Shown here: one piece after another, positions 1-6,449 of the stretch
How positions within the stretch are numbered: position 1 is the stretch's first letter
How the letters are laid out: every line of letters begins with the position of its first letter
Source of the DNA: DATJIG01 sp035493495
GTDB taxonomy: Bacteria > Pseudomonadota > Alphaproteobacteria > SMXQ01
NCBI GenBank assembly: GCA_035493495.1
Contig: DATJIG010000017.1
Location: 1-8,716 of the forward strand
Direction: 5' to 3'
DNA: 8,716 bases
The notes under the pieces: generated by a model
The model's database searches: none
What the model was told of the DNA's origin: nothing
Seen by the model: the letters and a program-made list of their open reading frames with translations, nothing else
Made by a program: the position numbers and the translations under genes

Positions 1-1104
<1,104 letters not shown>

Positions 1105-1128
1105 GCGGAAGACCCTACGACTCGCATT

Positions 1129-1159
1129 CCCCGCCTGGAGCGATCCAGGCGGGGTTTTT
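1129..1159 (+). terminator. Rho-independent terminator after boxB
   Basis: An 11-bp perfect stem, CCCCGCCTGGA (1129-1139) with TCCAGGCGGGG (1144-1154), closes on a GCGA tetraloop of the stable GNRA type. Five T residues follow directly (1155-1159). It begins 24 bases after the boxB stop and is the clearest intrinsic terminator in the window. Confidence 0.95.
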
Positions 1160-1210
1160 GTTGGCGCACGCCGCAGGCTGTGGTTCGATATCGTCGCGAA
1201 GGGGGACCCC

Positions 1211-2134
1211 ATGCCGATCACACGCGCCGTGCGTTCCGCGCTCCGCGTCATCGCATTCGTCGCCATTGCCATTGGTGTTTTCGCCGGCCCGACGTCCGCG
1301 TGGGCCCAGGCGCCGCGCGATCGCGCCGCTTTGACCAAGGCAATGGCCGACAAGTTTCGCGCGGCGATGCCGGACGCGCAGGTCGACATCAAGCAGCAGC
1401 CGTTGACGCTCAGCATCAAGCCGTCGGGCGCCGCCAACGAGTTCCAGGTCAGCCTCGACCGCGTCTGGCAGTTCTGTTCCAAGAACAAGAGCCAGTGCCG
1501 GGCGCAGATGGACGACTACGTCGCCAAATCGGCAACCGCGATGGCCGATGCCGGCAACGCTCCCGCGGCCGCTCCGCTCGACGTCTCGACATTGCGGCTG
1601 GTGGTGCGCCCCGCGGGCTACGTCAACGACCTGCGCCGCCAGCTCGCCCCGGGCGGCCCCAAGTCGGAGCCGGTGGTCGGCCTCATCGCCGGCGACCTGT
1701 GGTGGGTACTCGTCTCCGACAGCTCGCAATCCGTGCGCGTGATCGTCAAGGGCGAGCTCGACGACAACAAGCTCGGCGCGGGCGCGGCGATGGAAAAGGC
1801 GCGCGCCAATCTCGAGGCGCAGATGCCGCCGCTGTCGAAAGTCGCGGCACGCCCGGGGGCCACCGGCGTCAGCGTCATCGAGGGCGACTACTACGCGTCG
1901 AGCCGGCTGCTGCTTAATGAGGATGAGTGGGAAAAGTTTGCCCGGAGCTTCTCCGGCCAGCTTATCGCCGTGGCGCCGGATCCGCGCATCCTGCTGTTCG
2001 CCGACAACGGCGTGAAGGGCGCGCGCGACACGATGGATCGCATGGCGGAAGACTACGCGACGCGCAGCGATCGGCCCCTGTCGATGGCACTCGTGCAGTG
2101 GACGCCCGACGGCTGGGGACCGGTCGCGCGCTGA
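1211..2134 (+). CDS. Exported DUF1444 (YtpQ-like) protein
   Basis: This 307-residue protein starts at ATG 1211 behind a purine-rich Shine-Dalgarno (GAAGGGGGA, 1198-1206). Residues 1-33 form a Sec signal peptide: an Arg-containing n-region, a hydrophobic core at about 12-25, and an SAWAQ cleavage region. The mature part looks like the DUF1444/YtpQ family as I remember it: an A-x-x-NL segment near residue 197, a GDYYASSRLLL block near 225-235 (family form DGYDASRIL), then GQLIAVAPDPRILLFAD and a closing PLSMALVQWTPDGW region. The function of DUF1444 is not established. Two cysteines (in QFCSKNKSQC) are spaced so that they could form a disulfide after export. The gene sits alone behind the boxB terminator and converges on the next gene with only 4 bases between the stops. 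The family call is from memory of the pattern, not from a search. Confidence 0.8.
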   Translation: MPITRAVRSALRVIAFVAIAIGVFAGPTSAWAQAPRDRAALTKAMADKFRAAMPDAQVDIKQQPLTLSIKPSGAANEFQVSLDRVWQFCSKNKSQCRAQMDDYVAKSATAMADAGNAPAAAPLDVSTLRLVVRPAGYVNDLRRQLAPGGPKSEPVVGLIAGDLWWVLVSDSSQSVRVIVKGELDDNKLGAGAAMEKARANLEAQMPPLSKVAARPGATGVSVIEGDYYASSRLLLNEDEWEKFARSFSGQLIAVAPDPRILLFADNGVKGARDTMDRMAEDYATRSDRPLSMALVQWTPDGWGPVAR

Positions 2135-2138
2135 CCGG
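2120..2138. terminator. Stem-loop at the convergent 3' ends of the DUF1444 and 167-aa genes
   Basis: CCGGTC (2120-2125) pairs perfectly with GACCGG (2133-2138) around a 7-base loop, and the plus-strand stop lies in the right arm. On the plus strand it is followed by CTATTTCTTC, a pyrimidine-rich but imperfect T tract. It may act as a weak bidirectional terminator; the short stem keeps confidence modest. Confidence 0.4.
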
Positions 2139-2642
2139 CTATTTCTTCAGCCACTCGAGTCGCTGCTGGGCCTCCTCGCGGAAGTAGCGTGACACCGCGA
2201 CGACCTCGGCCGCCTTGCGCGCGACCTCGGCGTCGGTCAGCGCCTCGCCGGTGTCGCGGATCTGCTCGCGCACGGCGTCGACCGCGATCTCCAGCGCGAG
2301 CTCGTCGATCTCGTCCCATGGCAGCGCGCCCGAGCGACGAAGTGCATCGGCCGAGAGCCAGCGCTCGCCGGCGAGAAACTCCACGCAGGCGAACGGATCG
2401 CCGGGCATCGCGCGTGCGGCGGCGAGCGCTGCAGGCGCAGTGGCGAACGTTCGGCCCGGGAGCGGGTCGAGCGTGAGTACCCCATCGCGACAGACTCCGG
2501 TCGCGAATGCATCGGGCGAGTCGCCGAGCGCGATTCGGATCCGCGAGCCATTGGGAATCGCGAGTGCCCGGCCGGGGCCGCCCGGTGAGCGCGGCCACCA
2601 GAATCCGCCGTGCTTCAGGATGTTGATCAGCGCGTCGCTCAT
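2139..2642 (-). CDS. Hypothetical cytoplasmic protein, 167 aa
   Basis: The start is ATG at 2642, preceded on the minus strand by GAGGT with 5-base spacing, and the stop is TAG at 2139-2141. I do not recognise the family. The N-terminal half (about residues 1-75) is mixed, with a Gly/Pro/Trp-rich start (HGGFWWPRSPGGPG) and probable beta strands. From about residue 95 the sequence looks strongly helical and charged (WLSADALRRSGALPWDEIDELAL, then DAEVARKAAEVVAVSRYFREEAQQRLEWLKK), with the look of a small protein-interaction or regulatory domain. There is no signal peptide or membrane segment. It is convergent with the DUF1444 gene and divergent from the 49-aa membrane protein gene, so it is probably monocistronic. 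High third-position GC and the Shine-Dalgarno support it as real. Confidence 0.7.
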   Translation of the reverse strand: MSDALINILKHGGFWWPRSPGGPGRALAIPNGSRIRIALGDSPDAFATGVCRDGVLTLDPLPGRTFATAPAALAAARAMPGDPFACVEFLAGERWLSADALRRSGALPWDEIDELALEIAVDAVREQIRDTGEALTDAEVARKAAEVVAVSRYFREEAQQRLEWLKK

Positions 2643-2781
2643 ATCGACCTCGAAGCGGCTGACGGTACCGGAGCGCCGAAGCCACGCAAAGTGAAACCGG
2701 GCCGTATCCCCGTCCTGTCGCGGCGTGGCCGTCCGCCGACCCCAAGGGGTTGACTCCGGTGCGTTCGGCCGTCTCGAGCGT

Positions 2782-2814
2782 TATAGTTCACGGGCCGGCT
2801 CATTGATGCCGGCC
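2782..2814 (+). promoter_or_regulatory. TATAGTT box plus leader hairpin upstream of the 49-aa membrane protein gene
   Basis: TATAGT (2782-2787) resembles a -10 element. Five bases after this hexamer a perfect 7-bp stem starts: GGCCGGC (2793-2799) with GCCGGCC (2808-2814) around an 8-base loop. The layout matches the one upstream of the DUF805 gene at 3836-3870. No good -35 lies at 16-18 bases; a TTGACT at 2750-2755 is 26 bases away, too far for a standard sigma-70 promoter. It may be a promoter with a structured leader or an operator, and this is tentative. Confidence 0.35.
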
Positions 2815-2914
2815 GGGACGGGGTACAACGCGGCGCGCGGGACGCCGTGGACCCGTGGGAGGAGTCGCTTCAGTCGGCTGGTTCAGGCTTCGGTCAACCA
2901 ATGCGGAGGCGCTC

Positions 2915-3064
2915 ATGGATTGGCAAAGTGTGCTCGATAGCGCGGGCATTTTCGCGACCAAGTTCCTCGTGCTGGTCGCGATCACCGGGTTCGCCGCGGT
3001 TGTCGTCTACGGAATCGAGGTGGCTTCGGATCGCATCCGCGGCAACCGTCGCCAGAAGACCTGA
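2915..3064 (+). CDS. Small single-pass membrane protein, 49 aa (MDW...DRIRG family, copy 1)
   Basis: The ATG at 2915 is chosen because GGAGG (2905-2909) lies 5 bases upstream and because the 67-aa protein at 5201 starts at the matching residue. The frame stays open further upstream without another good ribosome site. The protein has a short N-terminal segment (MDWQSVLDSAG), a hydrophobic helix at about residues 12-34, and a basic tail (DRIRGNRRQKT), which predicts an N-out, C-in single-pass inner-membrane protein by the positive-inside rule. Aligned without gaps to the protein at 5201 it shares M1 D2 W3, D8, A10, L20, A22, A28 V29 V30, E35 and D39-R-I-R-G43. I know of no function. A structured leader lies upstream and the SGNH hydrolase converges on it from 3080. 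Confidence 0.8.
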   Translation: MDWQSVLDSAGIFATKFLVLVAITGFAAVVVYGIEVASDRIRGNRRQKT

Positions 3065-3065
3065 C

Positions 3066-3079
3066 CGGGGCGGGCCCCG
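3066..3079. terminator. Short GC hairpin between convergent stops
   Basis: CGGGG (3066-3070) pairs with CCCCG (3075-3079) around a 4-base loop. It fills the 15-base gap between the stop of the 49-aa gene (3064) and the stop of the SGNH hydrolase gene (3080). There is no T tract on either strand, so intrinsic termination is uncertain. Confidence 0.35.
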
Positions 3080-3736
3080 CTAACGCGCCTGCGCGAGCGC
3101 GAGAATCTGATCGGCGACGGCGCGGGCGAGAGCCGCATAGCCGGCGTCGGCCATGTGCAGGTCGTCCTCGGTGACGATGTCGCTGTAGCGGAAGCGGCCG
3201 GACTCGAGCCAGCCGCGCATCAGTTCGTGGCGCCGGTTCACCGGCACGGCGTAGGCTGCGCCGAGATCGCGCATGGCCTGCACGTACTCGGAGCCGTGCG
3301 GCGCGTCGAGCATCGCGCGGCAGTACTGCGGCTCCATCAGCATGACGTCGATGCCGGCGGCGCGGAAAGCGTCGAGGCCATCGCGCGTCAGCTCGAGGAA
3401 ACGCTTGAGCGGGACCTCCCGGAGTGCGTCGTTGGTTCCGGTCTGGAAGATCACGAGGTCCGGGCGGTCGGCGATGACGTCGGGGACGCGGCCCGCCAGA
3501 TCCTCCGCTTCCTCGCCGCCCTGGCCGCGGTTGAGCACGGTGACGCGCACGCCGGGGAGTGCCTGGGTCAGCTCCATCGCGAGGCGCGCGGGATACGTGT
3601 TCTCGGGGCGCGACGCGCCCACGCCTTCGGTGGTCGACGAGCCGAACGCGACGATCGTCAACGACTTGCGGGCGATCGCGGCGGCGGTGTGGGGAAGGGT
3701 GGAGGTCTTGAGGTCGGTATTGGCGGGCTCGGTCAT
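3080..3736 (-). CDS. SGNH/GDSL-family hydrolase (esterase/lipase/acyl-thioesterase-like)
   Basis: With the ATG at 3736 the protein has 218 residues. It carries all four SGNH blocks in order: block I FGSSTTEG with the probable nucleophile Ser34 (the usual GDS is GSS here), block II NRG with Gly71, block III GTND with Asn102, and block V DDLH with Asp191 and His194 as the remaining catalytic residues. This makes an active esterase-type hydrolase likely; the substrate cannot be read from sequence. There is no signal peptide, so it is probably cytoplasmic. The start is uncertain: the Shine-Dalgarno before 3736 is weak, and a TTG at 3790 would add 18 residues lying upstream of the first conserved block. 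It converges with the 49-aa membrane protein and diverges from the DUF805 gene, and is probably monocistronic. Confidence 0.88.
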   Translation of the reverse strand: MTEPANTDLKTSTLPHTAAAIARKSLTIVAFGSSTTEGVGASRPENTYPARLAMELTQALPGVRVTVLNRGQGGEEAEDLAGRVPDVIADRPDLVIFQTGTNDALREVPLKRFLELTRDGLDAFRAAGIDVMLMEPQYCRAMLDAPHGSEYVQAMRDLGAAYAVPVNRRHELMRGWLESGRFRYSDIVTEDDLHMADAGYAALARAVADQILALAQAR

Positions 3737-3835
3737 GGACGCCGTGCAGGTCTCGAAAGGCGGTGGTCCCGCCCTCCGGTCATAGCCCAATCCCCGGCGG
3801 GGTCATAGGGTCTAAAGGACCAGGCCGGGCGGTGC

Positions 3836-3870
3836 TATAGTTGGTGGGCGCGGCGAGCGGTGGCCGCGCC
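3836..3870 (+). promoter_or_regulatory. TATAGTT box plus leader hairpin upstream of the DUF805 gene
   Basis: TATAGT (3836-3841) is followed 5 bases later by a perfect 8-bp stem, GGCGCGGC (3847-3854) with GCCGCGCC (3863-3870), closing an 8-base loop. The box-to-stem distance and loop size equal those at 2782-2814. No convincing -35 is present. The likely transcript start would fall at or just inside the hairpin. Confidence 0.38.
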
Positions 3871-3911
3871 GAGGGGAATCGAAACCGCGTCGCAGAAACG
3901 AGGGGGACCGT

Positions 3912-4283
3912 ATGTCGATCACCGAAGCCGTCACCGTCTGCTTCAAAAAGTACGCAGATTTCACCGGCCGTGCGTCGCGGCCGGAGTTCTGGTGGTTCAT
4001 GCTGGCGACGACCATCGGCAACATCATTCTTCAGCTACTCAGTCTTACGCTGACGGTGGTCTTCGTGCTGGTGACGCTGCTGCCGTCGTTGGCGGTCGGT
4101 GCCCGCCGTCTCCATGACATCGGGCGGACGGGGTGGTGGCTGCTGATCGGCCTGATCCCGTTGATCGGTCCGCTGGTCCTCATCGTCTTCGCCGTCCAGC
4201 GCGGCGAAGCCGGCGACAACCGCTTCGGGCCACCGCCGTCGGACGGAGCGGTGCCATCGCCCGCGGCCGCGACGTTTCACTGA
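3912..4283 (+). CDS. DUF805 family inner-membrane protein
   Basis: This 123-residue protein starts at ATG 3912 behind GAGGGGGA (3900-3907). It shows the DUF805 (YhaH/YhaI-type) hallmarks: F17-T-G-R-A-S-R-x-E-F-W-W-F near the N-terminus, LAVGARRLHDIGRTGWW at residues 60-76, and NRFGPPP at 103-109. Two hydrophobic stretches (about 26-57 and 74-95) give two to three membrane helices. Length is normal for the family, which has no settled biochemical role. The C-terminal 15 residues are low-complexity Pro/Ala. It has its own leader with a hairpin and no partner gene within 100 bases, so it is probably monocistronic. Confidence 0.92.
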   Translation: MSITEAVTVCFKKYADFTGRASRPEFWWFMLATTIGNIILQLLSLTLTVVFVLVTLLPSLAVGARRLHDIGRTGWWLLIGLIPLIGPLVLIVFAVQRGEAGDNRFGPPPSDGAVPSPAAATFH

Positions 4284-4286
4284 GAG

Positions 4287-4310
4287 AGCTACAAGACCAC
4301 AGCTACAAGA
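4287..4310 (+). repeat. Direct repeat AGCTACAAGA, two copies
   Basis: The 10-mer AGCTACAAGA occurs at 4287-4296 and again at 4301-4310, a 14-base period, directly after the DUF805 stop. A weak hairpin follows (CGCGAC 4317-4322 with GTCGCG 4332-4337, T-containing loop). The role is unknown: a duplication relic, or a binding site in the leader of the gene at 4429. Confidence 0.4.
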
Positions 4311-4389
4311 TCTCGCCGCGACTGAGTTTTCGTCGCGTGCCGTCGAGAATTACATCGCCTCCCGCGACGGATGACGTCGCGAGGTCCGT

Positions 4390-4414
4390 GGATCGTGCTT
4401 AGCCACAACGATCC
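4390..4414 (+). promoter_or_regulatory. Inverted repeat in the leader of the 115-aa exported protein gene
   Basis: GGATCGT (4390-4396) and ACGATCC (4408-4414) form a perfect 7-bp inverted repeat with an 11-base spacer. It ends 3 bases before the Shine-Dalgarno GGGAGG (4418-4423). It could be an operator or an mRNA hairpin affecting ribosome access. No promoter hexamers are clear. Confidence 0.35.
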
Positions 4415-4428
4415 TACGGGAGGATGCG

Positions 4429-4776
4429 ATGGATATCGTGGGCAGGAACGGACTTCAGGTTGTTGCGCGCGCGGCGGTGGTCACGGCGGCAATGACCGCG
4501 CTGTCAGGCGTCGCGTGGGCGCAGTTCTCGAGCGGACCGAGTGGTGCCGGGCCGCATGTCGGAACATCGAGCAGCACGATGTCGCCGGCGCAGATGTCGC
4601 CCTCGGACATGGGGCAGGGCGCAGAGTCCTGCGGCCCGAATACGGCGGCTTGCGGCGGTTCGAGCGGTAGCAGCGGCAGCGCCGCCAAGTCTTCGGACGA
4701 GGGCGGTCAGAACGTCAACGATCTCCAGGTCAAGGCGCGCAACGACAAGATTCCGTCGCGTCGGACCGACGATTGA
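4429..4776 (+). CDS. Small exported Ser/Gly-rich protein with one cysteine pair, 115 aa
   Basis: The ATG at 4429 sits 5 bases behind GGGAGG. Residues 1-32 are a Sec signal peptide with a hydrophobic core at about 11-27 and the cleavage region LSGVAWAQ. The mature part of about 83 residues is low complexity (Ser, Gly, Met, Asp) and has only two cysteines, C68 and C75 (C-x6-C), likely a disulfide after export. The tail is charged (LQVKARNDKIPSRRTDD). It resembles the protein at 6001: LSGVAWAQFSSGPSGAG here against LSGAAWAQYGSSGPSSGSG there. No known domain is recognised. It is likely periplasmic or secreted and intrinsically disordered. It is followed by the DUF1289 gene after a 75-base gap, so co-transcription is possible. 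Confidence 0.72.
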   Translation: MDIVGRNGLQVVARAAVVTAAMTALSGVAWAQFSSGPSGAGPHVGTSSSTMSPAQMSPSDMGQGAESCGPNTAACGGSSGSSGSAAKSSDEGGQNVNDLQVKARNDKIPSRRTDD

Positions 4777-4851
4777 CGCCTCTGCGACCGGGCGGAATGC
4801 CAGATCCATTCTGACCGGTTGAGGGAGGCCGGGTCCGTGTAAGCTGTGCGC

Positions 4852-5049
4852 ATGACTGCGCCAGATCGCGGGCTCGAGTCCCCGTGCGTCGACATCTGTT
4901 GCCTCGATGGTGCCGGCAAGCTCTGCGTCGGCTGCTTCCGCACCATCGAGGAGATTACGTCGTGGGCGACACTGCCCGACGATGCGCGGCATCGCGTGCG
5001 GGTGCTGGCCGAGGAGCGCCGGACCGCCGAATCCTTGCGCGGGCGCTGA
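4852..5049 (+). CDS. DUF1289 family small Cys-rich protein
   Basis: This is a 65-residue protein in frame from ATG 4852; a GTG at 4846 is a possible alternative start two codons earlier. The closest purine-rich sequence (GAGGGAGG, 4821-4828) lies 23 bases from the ATG, too far for normal use, so translation may use the weak GTAAG at 4839-4843 or a very short leader. The family pattern is clear: S-P-C12-x-x-x-C16-C17 ... C25-x-x-C28-F-R-T-I-E-E-I-x-x-W, then an Arg/Glu-rich helix. In this family the cysteines are presumed to bind a metal such as zinc; the function is uncharacterised. It is cytoplasmic, with normal length for the family. Confidence 0.88.
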   Translation: MTAPDRGLESPCVDICCLDGAGKLCVGCFRTIEEITSWATLPDDARHRVRVLAEERRTAESLRGR

Positions 5050-5076
5050 TTCCGCTCGCGCAAGGGGCGACCCCGT

Positions 5077-5118
5077 GGGTGCGTACTCCTCCGGATGGCA
5101 CCGTGGCGCTACGCACCC
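5077..5118 (+). promoter_or_regulatory. 9-bp inverted repeat between the DUF1289 and 67-aa genes
   Basis: GGGTGCGTA (5077-5085) and TACGCACCC (5110-5118) are perfect inverted repeats with a 24-base spacer, starting 27 bases after the DUF1289 stop. No T tract follows, so it is a poor intrinsic terminator. It could be an operator for the gene at 5201 or an mRNA stem. Confidence 0.35.
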
Positions 5119-5169
5119 CAAACTCGGGATAGTGATCTGACATCAACGCGGGCGGAGATCCGCGGAACG

Positions 5170-5186
5170 GGCGGAACTCCTCCGCC
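5170..5186 (+). promoter_or_regulatory. Leader hairpin just before the ribosome site of the 67-aa gene
   Basis: GGCGGA (5170-5175) pairs with TCCGCC (5181-5186) around a 5-base loop. It ends 5 bases before the Shine-Dalgarno GAGGA (5192-5196) of the gene at 5201. A second, weaker stem (CGCGG 5147-5151 with CCGCG 5160-5164, 8-base loop) precedes it. The leader therefore looks structured, as for its paralogue at 2915. Confidence 0.3.
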
Positions 5187-5200
5187 GCGATGAGGACAGC

Positions 5201-5404
5201 ATGGATTGGAATTACATCTTCGATGATGCCAAGTTCTACGGCATCGAGGTCGCTGAGCTGCTCGCCTATGTTCTGCTGGTGGCGGTGGTCGCCATGGCGG
5301 TCGAGGCGGTGATCGACCGTATTCGCGGCCGCAAGGCGCCGAGCACGGCGTCGCAGCAGAGCGCGAGCCGCGAGCCCGACAGCCGCCCGGTTCACGGGCG
5401 CTGA
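5201..5404 (+). CDS. Small single-pass membrane protein, 67 aa (MDW...DRIRG family, copy 2)
   Basis: The ATG at 5201 lies 4 bases behind GAGGA (5192-5196). The protein begins MDWNYIFDDAKFYG, has a hydrophobic helix at about residues 15-34 carrying acidic residues near its ends (E16, E19, E35), then DRIRG at 39-43 and a hydrophilic Ser/Arg-rich tail of 24 residues absent in the 49-aa copy. It aligns without gaps to the protein at 2915 over 43 residues with identities at M1-W3, D8, A10, L20, A22, A28-V30, E35 and D39-G43. Basic residues after the helix predict a cytoplasmic C-terminus. The family is unknown to me. It converges on the minus-strand gene at 5463 across a large imperfect palindrome. 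Confidence 0.8.
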   Translation: MDWNYIFDDAKFYGIEVAELLAYVLLVAVVAMAVEAVIDRIRGRKAPSTASQQSASREPDSRPVHGR

Positions 5405-5410
5405 TTTCCG

Positions 5411-5466
5411 GTAACGGCACGAATCGCGACGCGGGCGAATGCCCGCGTGGCGACGCGCGTCGTTAC
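5411..5466. terminator. Nested imperfect palindrome between convergent genes
   Basis: An outer pair GTAACG (5411-5416) / CGTTAC (5461-5466) encloses partly complementary arms and a perfect inner stem ACGCGGGC (5429-5436) / GCCCGCGT (5441-5448) with a GAAT loop. The whole 56-base unit lies between the stop of the 67-aa gene and that of the gene at 5463, whose TAA falls in the right arm. It has no T tract, but being nearly symmetric it suits bidirectional 3'-end formation. Confidence 0.5.
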
Positions 5467-5774
5467 AGCACGCGATAGACTTTCCAGCGCGCCGACCCTG
5501 AGACGACGTGCGGCTCGAGCTCGGTGCTCCACCGTTTGTGCGCCTCGATCTTTCCGAGCGCCGCCCATGCCTTGTCGAGCTCGGCGAGATCCGGCACGTC
5601 CCATTCGTGGATGATCGTCCCCTCGCGGGCGCCGATCGATCCCGTCATCAAACGTCCGTCCTCGCGGCGAATGCCGATCTGCGGCGCGATGGTGTCGATC
5701 CACTGGTTGAGGTGATCGATGGCGGTCTGCTTCTGACCGAACTTGGCGTCGATTTGCCAGCGTGCGATGAGCAT
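5463..5774 (-). CDS. Putative dimeric alpha/beta-barrel (NIPSNAP/ABM-like) protein, 103 aa
   Basis: The ATG at 5774 is chosen because GGGAGAAG precedes it on the minus strand at about 7 bases; the longer frame (to 5867) has no such signal and adds an unlikely, charged leader. The pattern is beta-alpha-beta-beta-alpha-beta: a strand MLIARWQID, helix FGQKQTAIDHLNQWIDTI, strands GRLMTGSIG and GTIIHEWDV, helix LAELDKAWAALGKIEAHKRWSTEL, strand ARWKVYRVL. This order and length fit small ferredoxin-like dimeric barrels of the NIPSNAP/antibiotic-monooxygenase type. That is a fold inference only, and no catalytic residues can be assigned. It is cytoplasmic, convergent with the 67-aa gene and divergent from the exported protein at 6001. 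Confidence 0.75.
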   Translation of the reverse strand: MLIARWQIDAKFGQKQTAIDHLNQWIDTIAPQIGIRREDGRLMTGSIGAREGTIIHEWDVPDLAELDKAWAALGKIEAHKRWSTELEPHVVSGSARWKVYRVL

Positions 5775-5925
5775 CGGTTTCTTCTCCCGAAGGTGGTGAG
5801 GGGAAACATGCGAACGCCCTGCGATCCTCCAGCTTACCTCCGTTTGCAAAGGCGCGCCTCGCATCATCCGCGCCGCCGCGTTTGTGGGATCGCCACGCGG
5901 CGTTCAGGTTCGTTGCGTCCAAATC

Positions 5926-5965
5926 GCGCCCATTCCTCACATCATCCTCACCGGTGGGCGCCCAT
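5926..5965 (+). promoter_or_regulatory. Palindrome and direct repeats upstream of the 120-aa exported protein gene
   Basis: GCGCCCAT occurs at 5926-5933 and 5958-5965, 32 bases apart, close to three helical turns. The second copy is embedded in the perfect 10-base palindrome TGGGCGCCCA (5955-5964). Between them CCTCAC also occurs twice. The site lies in the 226-base divergent region between genes at 5774 and 6001 and could be an operator. I could not identify a clear -35/-10 pair. Confidence 0.3.
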
Positions 5966-6000
5966 CCTGACCGCGTCCAACGAAACGAGGAGGAAACGAT

Positions 6001-6363
6001 ATGACGAACAGGACAACTGGCGGAATCGGCGCGCGTGCGGGCGGTATTGCGATCCTGGCGGCGACGATGCTGTCGCTGTCGGGCGCCGCCTGGGCCCAAT
6101 ACGGCAGCTCCGGGCCGAGCAGCGGCTCGGGCAGCTACGGCAACGGCGCGACCTCGGTGCCGAATGCGGCGCCATCGACCAGCGGCCGCAGCGGCAGCGA
6201 CGACTGCTCGCAGGCGGCCGGCATCAACAACCCGAATTGCAGTCCGCAGGATCTCGGCAGCGGTCAGCGCGGAATTCCCGATCGTAGCGGAGCGAGCTCC
6301 GGCAGCTCGGGGATGGGACAGGACCGCGACGCAAAGCAGCCGCTGCCCCAGACCGACAAGTAG
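6001..6363 (+). CDS. Small exported Ser/Gly-rich protein with one cysteine pair, 120 aa
   Basis: The ATG at 6001 has a strong Shine-Dalgarno, GAGGAGGA (5987-5994), at 6 bases. Residues 1-33 form a Sec signal peptide (hydrophobic core about 15-30, cleavage region LSGAAWAQ). The mature chain is Gly/Ser/Asn-rich and probably disordered, with two cysteines, C69 and C80 (C-x10-C), in DDCSQAAGINNPNC. The C-terminus is RDAKQPLPQTDK. Its cleavage site and first mature residues resemble the protein at 4429, and its DDCSQAAG/NNP elements recur in the broken gene at 6450. It is likely periplasmic or secreted, of unknown function. A strong hairpin follows 17 bases after the stop. Confidence 0.75.
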   Translation: MTNRTTGGIGARAGGIAILAATMLSLSGAAWAQYGSSGPSSGSGSYGNGATSVPNAAPSTSGRSGSDDCSQAAGINNPNCSPQDLGSGQRGIPDRSGASSGSSGMGQDRDAKQPLPQTDK

Positions 6364-6380
6364 TCGGTTCGGCGCCGGAT

Positions 6381-6416
6381 CGAACGGCGGCGGTTCTCAC
6401 GGGCCGCCGCCGTTCG
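6381..6416 (+). terminator. Strong GC hairpin after the 120-aa gene
   Basis: A 13-bp perfect stem, CGAACGGCGGCGG (6381-6393) with CCGCCGCCGTTCG (6404-6416), encloses a 10-base loop. No T tract follows, so it may work as a factor-dependent terminator or an RNA-stabilising 3' end. Confidence 0.6.
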
Positions 6417-6449
6417 CGACTCCGGTCGAGAGGTCAAGAGAGGTCAGAC

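Noticed and set aside
2053..2745. A 230-codon minus-strand open frame overlapping the 167-aa gene in another frame
   Set aside because: Its product is Arg-rich and would overlap both the DUF1444 gene end and the 167-aa gene; the 167-aa frame has the better ribosome site and composition.
2750..2787. A sigma-70 promoter from TTGACT (2750) and TATAGT (2782)
   Set aside because: The 26-base spacer is far outside the usable range of about 15-19 bases, so the two hexamers were not paired.
3155..3808. A 217-codon plus-strand open frame opposite the SGNH hydrolase
   Set aside because: The minus strand carries all four SGNH blocks in order; the plus-strand product is repetitive Ala/Val/Gly/His sequence typical of an antisense shadow.
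4504..5121. A 205-codon minus-strand open frame opposite the 115-aa and DUF1289 genes
   Set aside because: It is antisense to two genes with good starts or family motifs, and the composition is that of a shadow frame.
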